Below are positions 9,294-17,930 of a stretch of 64,000 nt of DNA, in pieces. The stretch spans positions 186,001 to 250,000 of the forward strand of contig NZ_VOHQ01000001.1 of assembly GCF_009192765.1 (NCBI RefSeq). The letters are read 5' to 3'. This stretch comes from Agriterribacter humi (GTDB taxonomy: Bacteria; Bacteroidota; Bacteroidia; Chitinophagales; Chitinophagaceae). Position 1 is the stretch's first letter. Each line of letters begins with the position of its first letter. The position numbers and the translations under genes were made by a program. The notes beneath the pieces were generated by a model that was not told the DNA's origin, did no database searches, and was given only the letters and a program-made list of their open reading frames with translations.

Positions 9294-12200
9294 TATCCCA
9301 TTCACCTTAAACCATATTATCAAACGCATGATCGCCGCCTCCGCGGTTAGTGTCTTCGCTAACCCCATAATCACAAAATCTAAATGGAATGCTTATACAC
9401 CGGTAATATTAATTATCCTACTGGGAACAAGTAGCCTTTTCACTTCCTGCAAACAAAAACCGCCAGCAGCGACAGACGGGTTAAGGGTTCCGGAAGGATA
9501 TACGATAGAGCGGGTAGCGGGGCCAGATCTGCTCTCCTACCCCATGTTTGCCAGTTTTGATAACCAGGGCCGGCTTTTTGTAATTGAATCGAGCGGAAAA
9601 ACAACGTCTACTGAAGATGTATTAGAGAACCCAACTTTTCAAATCCGGCTTTTGGAAGATATGGATGGCAATGGAATTTATGATAAGAGCGTCGTATACG
9701 CAGATCATATTCCCTACCCAATGGGTGGCTATTTTTACCGGGGGAGCTTATATGTAGCCGCGCCGCCTAACCTCATGCGCTTTACGGATGCGGATGGAGA
9801 TGGCATAGCCGAAAAGCGGGAAGCAGTATTGAGCGGATGGGTGCTGCATCATAATGCGGCCACGCTGAGTGGACCTTTTATGGGGCCCGATGGCTGGTTG
9901 TATTTAGCCGACGCCCGGCGCGGATTTAGCATTAAAACAAAAGAAGGCGACTCCCTAACGGGAAAGGGTGCACGAATTTGGCGTTGCCGGCCCGATGGAA
10001 CGGGATTGGAATCTGTTTCGGGCGGAGGCTTCGACAACTCCGTAGAGATTGCTTTTATGCCTTCGGGCGAAACAATAGGAACAATGACCTATTTCACCGA
10101 TCCTAAAGACGGGTTTCGTGATGCCGTGATGCACTGGGTGGAAGGCGGCGTGTATCCCAAGCCCAACAGCGTTATTGAAGAAGACCACCTGAAGTTAACG
10201 GGTGAACTGATGCCTGTGATGACAAAGCTGGCGCGGATATCTCATGCGGGTATAATGCGCTATCGCGGATCGGCGTTTGGCGCCGCATTCAAAGGCAATC
10301 TATTTACCGCCCAGTTTAATACGGGGCGAATTATGCGGCATATTATTACCCCGGAAGGCGCTACGTTTAAAACTGCAGACGAACCTTTTATGCAATCCGA
10401 TAGTTTGGATATGCATCCAACGGATATACTGGAAGATGCGGATGGCAGTTTGCTGATGGTGAATACCGGCGGCTGGTTTATTGCGGGCTGCCCACTTTCT
10501 GTGGTGGCTAAAACCAACGTATTGGGTGGCATTTACCGCATTCGCAAAACGGGTGCGCCGGTTGTAAACGATCCCTGGGGAAGGAAATTGAATTTTAAAG
10601 AGATGCCCGTACCTGATCTTGTTAAATATATGATGGATGATCGGCCTTTTGTTCGCGACAATGCTATAGAACAAATTGTTATAACCGGTGAACCGGCTGT
10701 TGATGCACTTAAAAATGCAATACCCACTATTAAAGATGAAGAACTGCGTGCGGCAGCAGTGTTTGCCCTTTCGCGCATAAACACCGCATCCGCAAAAGAG
10801 GGTGTGCGTAAAGCATTGGATGATCAAAGCGTTATTGTACGTACCGCGGCAGCGCGCATGGCGGGTATAGCAAAAGACAAAGAGGCACTGAGTAAGTTAA
10901 TGCAAATGGTGCGGCAAGATGAAGCCCCCGCCCGGCGGCAGGCCGCAACAGCGCTTGGCCAAATTGGCGATGAAAAGGCGGTAGCGGCACTTCTAAGCGC
11001 TTCCAAAAACCCTGATGACCGTTTTGTAGAACATGCAATAATTTATTCGCTCATCACCCTGAAAAAAGTGGCACCACTGACACTTGCATTAAACGATAGC
11101 TCTGTTAATATGCGTAAGGCGGCATTGGTGGCGCTCGATCAGATGGACGGTTCACCCCTGCAAAAAAATCAGTTAACAGCTTTTCTGTCCGATGGAAACA
11201 AAACAATCCGTAATACAGGTATATGGGTGGCGCTGCATCATCCCAACTGGAGCGACATTGTAACCAACTTCCTGCAAAAACAATTAAATACAGCGGCATT
11301 GCCGGTGGAAGAACGATCATCATTACGTGAGCTCATGGTAGCGTTCAGCAACGACGACAAGACCTTGCAAAATTTCATTGGAGCCCAGTTATCAAGTTCA
11401 GCAACACCGGTTGAAAAGAAAATGTTTTTGATGGATGTAATTGGCCGCAGTGCGGTTCAAAACATTCCTTCTGCATGGATAAATCCATTGGGTAATCTAT
11501 TAAAAGGCGATAATGCAACACTCCGTTCCGCGGTATTAGATTTAATTGAATCGCATGGCATTAATACATTGAACAAAGAACTCAATCAAATTATACAGGA
11601 CACAAAGCCTCCCACTGCTTTCAGGCTTAAAGCTTTCAGTGCACGATTAAAGTCGGAGAAATTACTTTCCGATTCGGAATTTCAATTGCTGTTTCATTTC
11701 TTAGATAAAGATCAGGAATCGCCCGTCAGGCAATCTGCAGTGCGTTTGCTTGCCCAGTCTAATGTAAGCGACACGCAATTGCTATCCCTGGCAAAAGAAC
11801 AAGTGGCGCAGGCGGATGTTTTTTTACTGCCTTCGCTTATTACTGCGTTTGAAAAAAGCAAAAGTGAAGAAGTAGGCAAGGCACTGATAGCAGCACTGCA
11901 ATCTTCCACCAACGGGTTGGGCAGCCTGTCTGTAAAGGACATGCAAAAATTGTTTGACGCATACCCGTCATCCGTGCAGGCATTGGCCGAACCCCTTATG
12001 AAAACACTGCAAGATCAGCAGGCGTCACGTTTATCGCAGTTGGAACAATTAGAGGCCTCGCTCAAAAGAGGCGATGTGGGAGAAGGGCGCAATCTTTTCT
12101 TTAGCAAAGCCACCTGTTTCACCTGCCACTCTGTAGAAAAGAATGGGGGGCAGTTTGGGCCTGACCTGACAAATATCGGTGAAATCAGATCGCGGCACGA

Positions 12201-12507
12201 TTTGCTGGAAGCCATTGTATACCCCAATGCCAGCTTTGCACGGGAGCATGAAACATCAAAAATAATAACCAAAACCAATACGTACACAGGCATCATCACC
12301 GAACAATTGCCGGATGCCATCATAGTAGCAACCGGCCCCGGTTCCATCATGCGGGTACCGCGCAGCGAAATCAGTTCCATTGAACTGCAAAATGTTTCTA
12401 TGATGCCACCCGGATTAGACAAGATATTAGACAAACAGGAACTGGCTAACCTGATGGCCTACCTGGTTTCTTTACCTGACGGACTGGGACAAATAAAAAG
12501 TCACTAA
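9286..12507 (+). CDS. Lipoprotein with beta-propeller, HEAT repeats and c-type cytochrome (PVC-type heme protein)
   Basis: A 1073-residue exported protein. The first 40 residues are an unusually long leader, then a hydrophobic segment ends in LFTSC, a likely lipobox. Residues about 65-420 resemble the propeller of PVC-type heme-binding dehydrogenase-like proteins. Residues about 440-900 carry degenerate HEAT/PBS-lyase-type helical repeats. A cytochrome c domain at about 930-1070 has the heme motif C944-F-T-C947-H948. Such proteins are abundant in Planctomycetes and some Bacteroidetes and are thought to oxidise sugars or related substrates and pass electrons on; no substrate is established here. 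The gene overlaps the Tat-exported protein by 8 bases, and a DUF1080 gene follows 12 bases later. Confidence 0.85.
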   Translation: MNSIPFTLNHIIKRMIAASAVSVFANPIITKSKWNAYTPVILIILLGTSSLFTSCKQKPPAATDGLRVPEGYTIERVAGPDLLSYPMFASFDNQGRLFVIESSGKTTSTEDVLENPTFQIRLLEDMDGNGIYDKSVVYADHIPYPMGGYFYRGSLYVAAPPNLMRFTDADGDGIAEKREAVLSGWVLHHNAATLSGPFMGPDGWLYLADARRGFSIKTKEGDSLTGKGARIWRCRPDGTGLESVSGGGFDNSVEIAFMPSGETIGTMTYFTDPKDGFRDAVMHWVEGGVYPKPNSVIEEDHLKLTGELMPVMTKLARISHAGIMRYRGSAFGAAFKGNLFTAQFNTGRIMRHIITPEGATFKTADEPFMQSDSLDMHPTDILEDADGSLLMVNTGGWFIAGCPLSVVAKTNVLGGIYRIRKTGAPVVNDPWGRKLNFKEMPVPDLVKYMMDDRPFVRDNAIEQIVITGEPAVDALKNAIPTIKDEELRAAAVFALSRINTASAKEGVRKALDDQSVIVRTAAARMAGIAKDKEALSKLMQMVRQDEAPARRQAATALGQIGDEKAVAALLSASKNPDDRFVEHAIIYSLITLKKVAPLTLALNDSSVNMRKAALVALDQMDGSPLQKNQLTAFLSDGNKTIRNTGIWVALHHPNWSDIVTNFLQKQLNTAALPVEERSSLRELMVAFSNDDKTLQNFIGAQLSSSATPVEKKMFLMDVIGRSAVQNIPSAWINPLGNLLKGDNATLRSAVLDLIESHGINTLNKELNQIIQDTKPPTAFRLKAFSARLKSEKLLSDSEFQLLFHFLDKDQESPVRQSAVRLLAQSNVSDTQLLSLAKEQVAQADVFLLPSLITAFEKSKSEEVGKALIAALQSSTNGLGSLSVKDMQKLFDAYPSSVQALAEPLMKTLQDQQASRLSQLEQLEASLKRGDVGEGRNLFFSKATCFTCHSVEKNGGQFGPDLTNIGEIRSRHDLLEAIVYPNASFAREHETSKIITKTNTYTGIITEQLPDAIIVATGPGSIMRVPRSEISSIELQNVSMMPPGLDKILDKQELANLMAYLVSLPDGLGQIKSH

Positions 12508-12519
12508 ACTTTGAAGACA

Positions 12520-13353
12520 ATGGAAAAAAGAATCCTTATTTTTCTGGCATTCATTTGCGCATTAACATTTATCGCGACAGGAAATTTTGCGCAAACCAAT
12601 GCATCCTTATTAAGTGCCAGAGACACAAAAACCAACAAAACGATTGAGCTCTTCAATGGCAAAAATCTAAAAGGCTGGTACACTTTTATTAAAGGGCGGG
12701 GAAGAGGCAGCGATCCCCAAAAAGTATTTACGGTTAACGATAAGATGATTAGGGTTTCGGGTGAGGAATGGGGTTGCATTACTACCAACAAAGAATATGA
12801 AAACTTCACGCTAACTGTTGAATTTAAATGGGGAACAAAAACATGGGAACCACGTGTAAAGAATGCAAGAGACAATGGTATACTGGTACATTCTACCGGA
12901 ATGGATGGCGGTTATGATGGTACCTGGATGCACGGAATTGAATGCCAGATTATAGAAGGCGGCACGGGCGACTTACTGGTGGTTGGCGATAAAACTGAAA
13001 AGTTTGCTATTACCTGCCCGGTAGCAACTGAAAAACAGGGAGGCAGTTATCTTTTTCAGCCGGATGGCAAGCCTGTTACTATTCATGGCGGGCGCATTAA
13101 CTGGTATGGCCGCGATGCAGACTGGGAGGATGTAATTGATTTTAGGGGGAAAAGCGATGTTGAAAAACCAGTGGGGGAATGGAACAGGATGGAAGTTGTT
13201 GCCAAAGGAAATGATATCTCTATATTTTTAAATGGCGTGCTGGTAAATCAGGCCATGCAGGTTAAACCCGCAAAAGGACGGATACAAATTCAATCCGAAG
13301 GCGCGGAAATGCTGATAAGACGGATCGAACTCACGCCAATAAGTACAGAATAG
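12520..13353 (+). CDS. DUF1080 / 3-keto-disaccharide hydrolase-domain protein
   Basis: A 277-residue exported protein. The ATG at 12520 is preferred; an in-frame TTG at 12511 is also possible. The signal peptide ends near GNFAQ. The mature part starts with ELFNGKNLKGW, the hallmark of the DUF1080 (3-keto-disaccharide hydrolase) jelly-roll fold. Family members have been linked to cleavage of 3-keto-glycosides produced by sugar 3-dehydrogenases. The gene follows the cytochrome/propeller lipoprotein by 12 bases, which fits an oxidise-then-cleave scheme, although no flavin-dependent glucoside 3-dehydrogenase is seen in the window. Confidence 0.85.
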   Translation: MEKRILIFLAFICALTFIATGNFAQTNASLLSARDTKTNKTIELFNGKNLKGWYTFIKGRGRGSDPQKVFTVNDKMIRVSGEEWGCITTNKEYENFTLTVEFKWGTKTWEPRVKNARDNGILVHSTGMDGGYDGTWMHGIECQIIEGGTGDLLVVGDKTEKFAITCPVATEKQGGSYLFQPDGKPVTIHGGRINWYGRDADWEDVIDFRGKSDVEKPVGEWNRMEVVAKGNDISIFLNGVLVNQAMQVKPAKGRIQIQSEGAEMLIRRIELTPISTE

Positions 13354-13439
13354 CGGGGATAGCCTGCTAAAAAAAGTATCCCGCTAATACTGCGGTTACC
13401 GGACACGGTGAGTATAGAATCTGCCATTATCTTACTTCA

Positions 13440-14849
13440 ATGAACAGGAAAGTGAAACTTAAAATCTGTAATAAAAAACAAATGTCGCATAAGCCGCCAC
13501 TGAAACCGATTGTGCTTGGATTCTTTATTTTTTTTATTGGTGCAGGTACAGCTTTTGCCCAGCAAATACGCATTGGGGTTTTTAATGCGAATGTTACGCC
13601 ACCAATCGGTAGCCCGGTGGCGTATGCTACAGCCCGATCCATTATGGATTCGCTCAGCGCCAGGGGAATCGTTATTCTTTCGGATGAAAAGCCCATTGTA
13701 TTATGCGCTGTAGACTGGATAGGTATTGGAAATGAAGGGCTGGAAGTATGGCGCCGGCGTTTGGCGGAAGCGGCTAATACCAGCATTGAGCGGGTGTCGG
13801 TACATGCACTGCATCAGCACGATGGTATTCATTGCGATTTTACCATGGCAAGGATTATGGATGAATATGGTATGGGCGGCATCCGCTTTGATACCGCATT
13901 TTTACACGCGGCTATTCAGCATGTATCCGATGCCATTAGTAAGGCTGTAAAAAATACACAGCCCGTTACGCATCTTGGTTTTGGACAAGCAAAGGTTGAT
14001 AAGGTAGCTTCCAACCGCCGCATATTAGACGAAAACGGTAAGGTGAAAATTATTCGCTGGAGCGCCACTACCGATTCCGCCGCTATAGCCGCTCCGGAAG
14101 GGCTGATTGACCCCTGGCTGAAATGCGTGAGTTTTTGGAATAATGAAAATCCGTTAGCCATAATGACATATTATACTACACATCCTCAAAGTTATTATGG
14201 AGACGGTGATGTAACCTGCGAATTTATTGGCATAGCCCGTAATGCAAGAGAGAAAGAAACGGGGGGCATTCCACATATTCATTTTAACGGCGCCAGCGGC
14301 AATATTGCAGCCGGCAAATACAACGATGGCTCTAAAGCCATGCGACCAGTGCTGGCAAACCGGGTAGAAACTGCTATGCATGAAGCCTGGGAGCAAACTA
14401 AAAAAACAGCAATAAGCGGAAAAGATATGAGCTGGAAAAATACGGAGGTAAAACTCCCCCTTGGAAAAAACATATTGGAGGCGGAATTGAGAGCCACCTT
14501 ATCGGATGAAAAAAAATCAGCAGCGGAAAAAGTGGCGGCGGCAGAAAAATTAGCCTGGTACCAACGGTCTGTAGCAGGCCAAAAAGTAAATATATCCGCT
14601 CTGCGGTTAGGCAAGGTATGGTTGCTGAATTTACCGGGCGAACTGTTTGTAGAATACCAGTTAGCGGCCCAAAAAATAAAACCGGGTGCACAGGTATGCA
14701 CAGCCGCCTATGAAGATTACGGTCCGGGTTATATTGGTACTAAAATATCCTATACCCAGGGCGGTTACGAAACCAGTGGTATTGTTTCAGGTACGGCGCC
14801 CGAAGTTGAAAAGGTATTAATGAAAGCTATTAAAAAAGTGTTGAAATAA
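13440..14849 (+). CDS. Neutral/alkaline ceramidase-like exported protein
   Basis: A 469-residue exported protein with a signal segment around FFIFFIGAGTAFAQ. Met15 (13482) is an equally plausible start. The opening IRIGVFNANVTPPIGSP and the motif VHALHQHDG are typical of the N-terminal domain of neutral/alkaline non-lysosomal ceramidase-like proteins. HFNGASGNIAAG occupies the place where true ceramidases carry their nucleophilic Ser motif, but the sequence is not the classical one, so ceramide amidase activity is doubtful. Relatives occur in planctomycete and Bacteroidetes clusters with DUF1080 and PVC-type cytochromes, as here. It is the last gene of the 8130-14849 unit. Confidence 0.7.
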   Translation: MNRKVKLKICNKKQMSHKPPLKPIVLGFFIFFIGAGTAFAQQIRIGVFNANVTPPIGSPVAYATARSIMDSLSARGIVILSDEKPIVLCAVDWIGIGNEGLEVWRRRLAEAANTSIERVSVHALHQHDGIHCDFTMARIMDEYGMGGIRFDTAFLHAAIQHVSDAISKAVKNTQPVTHLGFGQAKVDKVASNRRILDENGKVKIIRWSATTDSAAIAAPEGLIDPWLKCVSFWNNENPLAIMTYYTTHPQSYYGDGDVTCEFIGIARNAREKETGGIPHIHFNGASGNIAAGKYNDGSKAMRPVLANRVETAMHEAWEQTKKTAISGKDMSWKNTEVKLPLGKNILEAELRATLSDEKKSAAEKVAAAEKLAWYQRSVAGQKVNISALRLGKVWLLNLPGELFVEYQLAAQKIKPGAQVCTAAYEDYGPGYIGTKISYTQGGYETSGIVSGTAPEVEKVLMKAIKKVLK

Positions 14850-14932
14850 ACGATAAACTCAAATTGAAACGGATGTTCCCCTGTAACTTGTAACCTGCAA
14901 CCTGAATCAATCTTAAAATTCACCTACCTCTC
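14850..14932. repeat. Short intergenic stutter repeat
   Basis: Between two convergent genes lies CGATAAACTC, then a stretch of the form GTAACTTGTAACCTGCAACCTG (14882-14904). On the other strand this reads as the GCAGGTTGCAAG word family of 43537-43583, and the first part matches the AGTTTATCG word seen at 17814 and 43487. Confidence 0.6.
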
Positions 14933-15766
14933 TCAATAATCCCCCAATGTTTCCGGCAATTGGGCCAACGCTTTTTGTAATTGTTCATCGTTTGGAGCTA
15001 TTCCATGCCACTCGTGGTGACCTTCCATAAAATCTACCCCTTTTCCCATAATAGTATGCATCATTATGGCAATGGGCTTACCCTTTCCGGTAAGTGATTT
15101 TGCTTTGTTTACAGTGCCGATCAGGTCATCAATATCATTACCGTTGGTTTGAAGAATTGTCCAGCCAAAGGCTTCAAACTTTTTGCCTATATCGCCTAAA
15201 TCCATCACCTTTTGCGTGGGACCATCAATTTGCTGACCGTTCCAATCAATAGTGGAAATCAGATTATCTACCTTATTGTGGGCCGCAAACATAATAGCTT
15301 CCCAGTTTTGTCCTTCGTCTAATTCACCATCTCCGTGCAGGGAAAAAACAAGTTTATCGTCATTATTCAATTTTTTAGCGAGTGCCGCACCTATAGCCAC
15401 GCTCATTCCCTGCCCCAGCGATCCTGAAGCCACTCTTATACCAGGCAAATGCTCATGGGTGGCCGGATGCCCCTGAAGCCTTGAATTTATTTTTCTAAAA
15501 CTGGCCAACTCAGTGATCGGAAAATAGCCCGACCTGGCAAGCGTAGCATAAAACACCGGTGAAATATGCCCGTTTGAAAGAAAAAACAGGTCTTCACCCT
15601 TACCATCCATATTAAATGAAGGGTCGTGTTTCATAATATCAAAATAAAGTGCGGTAAAAAAGTCAGCACATCCCAATGATCCTCCCGGGTGTCCGCTTTG
15701 GCAGGCATGTACCATTCTTACTATGTCTCTCCGGATCTGTGTGGCTATGTCTTTTAATTCTGGCAT
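14933..15766 (-). CDS. Transketolase, N-terminal subunit
   Basis: A 277-residue protein covering only the thiamine-diphosphate-binding half of transketolase. H26 in GHPGGSLG and the GDGELDEGQNWEA motif at 145-157, followed by N176, form the TPP/metal site. Full transketolases are about 650 residues; many bacteria encode the two halves as adjacent genes. No C-terminal subunit lies beside it: both neighbours are on the plus strand and unrelated. It should work in the non-oxidative pentose phosphate pathway once paired with a C-terminal subunit encoded elsewhere. A pentose link to the arabinosidase-containing island is possible but unproven. Confidence 0.92.
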   Translation of the reverse strand: MPELKDIATQIRRDIVRMVHACQSGHPGGSLGCADFFTALYFDIMKHDPSFNMDGKGEDLFFLSNGHISPVFYATLARSGYFPITELASFRKINSRLQGHPATHEHLPGIRVASGSLGQGMSVAIGAALAKKLNNDDKLVFSLHGDGELDEGQNWEAIMFAAHNKVDNLISTIDWNGQQIDGPTQKVMDLGDIGKKFEAFGWTILQTNGNDIDDLIGTVNKAKSLTGKGKPIAIMMHTIMGKGVDFMEGHHEWHGIAPNDEQLQKALAQLPETLGDY

Positions 15767-15995
15767 AATTTTTCGCTTTTAAAATGGTGCCAAAGCTAAA
15801 TAAACTGTTGGATATAAGTAGATAGGATTGCATTTTTTGAGAAATATAGTTTTATTTCTCAATACTAACATATTATGCCAACCGTTTTATACAGGCAGTA
15901 CGTATCAGTAGTACAGTGTATAATCTTTCGTTCTTTGCATTGTATTTATGCAAATAAAATAATTATCATATTTTCGCACCTTTAAAGCGAACCGG

Positions 15996-17135
15996 ATGGA
16001 AATCATTTTGCTGGCAACTATTTTAGCTTTCGTTATTACATTTACTGCAATACCTGTAATTATTAATGTATCTGAAATAAAGAAGCTGTACGATCTGCCG
16101 AATGCAAGAAAGATACACGCTATGCCGGTTCCCTCACTGGGCGGACTGGGCATATTTGCAGGTTTTATCATTTCCTGCCTCATGACCATTTCTTTCAGCT
16201 CTGCTCCCGGTTTTCAATATTATTTTGCGGCGGCATTGGTTATATTTTTTCTTGGACTGAAGGATGATATTCTTATCCTTACCCCAATGAAAAAGATCAT
16301 AGGGCAAATTATAGCCGCTTTTATTATTATTTATAAGGGAGGGATTGTTATCAAAAGTATGCACGGTTTTCTTGGGGTAAACGAACTGCCCGAAGTAATT
16401 AGTTTAACCTTAACCTATCTTACCGTAATTGTAATTATCAACTCCTTTAATCTTATTGATGGTGTTGACGGGCTTGCGGCGGGGCTGGGGATTTTTACCA
16501 CATTAACTTTTGGAGTATATTTTTATGTTGCCGCCCATGCAGAATATGCGGCCCTTGCTTTTGCCATGTGCGGCAGCCTGCTGGCTTTTTTAATTTTCAA
16601 CCGGTCACCCGCACGTATTTTTATGGGCGACACCGGTTCTTTATTAATAGGATTGATCAATGCCATTTTGGTAGTTCAGTTCATCAATATTGCAGATTCA
16701 CCCGGAGCCACAGTACCTTTGCATGCGTCTCCTGCAATTGCGATTGCCCTGCTTATCATTCCTTTGTTCGATACACTAAGAGTTTTTTCCATCCGTATAT
16801 TTAACCGGCGTTCACCATTCAGTCCCGACCGCAACCATATTCATCACATTCTGTTAGACAGAGGAATGACGCACAAAGCGGTGAGTTTTACTTTAATTGT
16901 GGTAAATATTTTCTTTGTTGCCGTTGCGTATTTCTTAAGTTTTCTTAGCATTAATATTCTTATCCCGCTTTTAATAACACTTGCATTTGCGGGCTTTGCA
17001 TTGGTATACCTGCGCAAACCCAGGCTTATGGTTGTTGCCAATGGGAATACTGAAGATATCCTGCAACTTACCAAGCCCAAGCCTTCCAGGATCATGCCTT
17101 TAACTCCTGCAAAAAAAGCGGCTGAACGTAACTGA
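15996..17135 (+). CDS. wecA: Undecaprenyl-phosphate GlcNAc-1-phosphate transferase-like protein (WecA/TagO/MraY family)
   Basis: A 379-residue polytopic membrane enzyme. The family signatures are present: the Asp pair in GLKDDIL (D90-D91), NLIDGVDGLAAG (about 152-163), FMGDTGSLLIG (about 208-218) and the HIHH segment after PDRN (about 281-285). It would transfer an amino-sugar phosphate to undecaprenyl phosphate and start lipid-linked surface polysaccharide synthesis. The motif set fits WecA/TagO better than MraY. A near-consensus -7 box (TATTTTCG, 15969-15976) lies 20 bases upstream of the ATG. No glycan biosynthesis genes adjoin it. Confidence 0.88.
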   Translation: MEIILLATILAFVITFTAIPVIINVSEIKKLYDLPNARKIHAMPVPSLGGLGIFAGFIISCLMTISFSSAPGFQYYFAAALVIFFLGLKDDILILTPMKKIIGQIIAAFIIIYKGGIVIKSMHGFLGVNELPEVISLTLTYLTVIVIINSFNLIDGVDGLAAGLGIFTTLTFGVYFYVAAHAEYAALAFAMCGSLLAFLIFNRSPARIFMGDTGSLLIGLINAILVVQFINIADSPGATVPLHASPAIAIALLIIPLFDTLRVFSIRIFNRRSPFSPDRNHIHHILLDRGMTHKAVSFTLIVVNIFFVAVAYFLSFLSINILIPLLITLAFAGFALVYLRKPRLMVVANGNTEDILQLTKPKPSRIMPLTPAKKAAERN

Positions 17136-17166
17136 TTTCCATATTCATTTTATTCTTTCCATTTGT

Positions 17167-17174
17167 TAGCTTTG
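17167..17174 (+). promoter_or_regulatory. Putative -7 promoter box for frr
   Basis: TAGCTTTG matches the Bacteroidetes -7 consensus TAnnTTTG, 23 bases upstream of the frr ATG. No clear -33 TTTG is seen. Confidence 0.35.
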
Positions 17175-17197
17175 CAACGTATTTAATTTTTTTAATT

Positions 17198-17761
17198 ATG
17201 TCAGAAGAAGTATCATTTGTTTTAGATGTTGGTGAAGATGCCATGAAAAAAGCAATCAGCCATTTGGAAGTGGAACTGGGAAAGATCAGGGCCGGAAGGG
17301 CTACACCCCAGATGCTTGACGGACTGGTTGTAGATTATTATGGATCGCCAACGCCTATTAGCCAGGTAGGAAATATTTCAGTAGCTGATGCCCGTACCTT
17401 AACCATTCAGCCATGGGAAAAAAACATGCTCCAGCCCATTGAACGTTCTATTATTGGAGCCAATATAGGCGTAACCCCGCAAAACGATGGAATAATTATA
17501 CGCCTCTTTCTTCCCCCGCTAACAGAGGAAAGAAGAAGGGAACTGGTTAAAAAAGTGCATGCCGAAGGAGAGCAGTCGAAAGTAGCTGTGCGCAGTATAC
17601 GCCGGGACGCAATAGAAGATATTAAAAAGTTGCAGAAAAACGGGTTAAGTGAAGATGCGGGCAAAGATGCAGAAAAAGAAATTCAGCAACTCACCGATAA
17701 ATATATTACGTTAATAGACAATTATCTTGCCTCCAAGGAAAAAGAAATGATGGCGGTGTGA
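17198..17761 (+). CDS. frr: Ribosome recycling factor
   Basis: A 187-residue cytoplasmic protein of normal length that, with EF-G, splits post-termination ribosomes. The segment from IRAGRATPQMLDGL through ADARTLTIQPW and the C-terminal helix with ELVKKVHAEGEQSKVAVRSIR are diagnostic. In many bacteria pyrH precedes frr, but here the upstream gene is the WecA-like transferase. A stutter-repeat gap follows. Confidence 0.97.
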   Translation: MSEEVSFVLDVGEDAMKKAISHLEVELGKIRAGRATPQMLDGLVVDYYGSPTPISQVGNISVADARTLTIQPWEKNMLQPIERSIIGANIGVTPQNDGIIIRLFLPPLTEERRRELVKKVHAEGEQSKVAVRSIRRDAIEDIKKLQKNGLSEDAGKDAEKEIQQLTDKYITLIDNYLASKEKEMMAV

Positions 17762-17930
17762 TTGTAAACAGCAGGTAGTAAGTGGTGAGGAGTGGTAAGT
17801 GAGTGATAAATAGAGTTTATCGTTTCATGGGTGAGAAGAGAGAGGTGAAACGTGAGTGGTGAGATGGTGAGTGGTAAATAGTGAGTGATGAGTAAATACA
17901 GGGTGCGAGATGAATCTTAATCAGGTAATC
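17762..17930. repeat. GTGAG/GTGGTAA stutter repeat containing a hairpin element
   Basis: The gap after frr is built of variants of GTGAGTGGTGAG and AGTGGTAAGTGAG. Embedded at 17816-17856 is an element starting TTTATCGTTTCATG whose arms CGTTTCA (17821-17827) and TGAAACG (17846-17852) can pair. The same element occurs at 43769-43810, with 37 of 42 aligned columns identical by eye. Confidence 0.8.
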
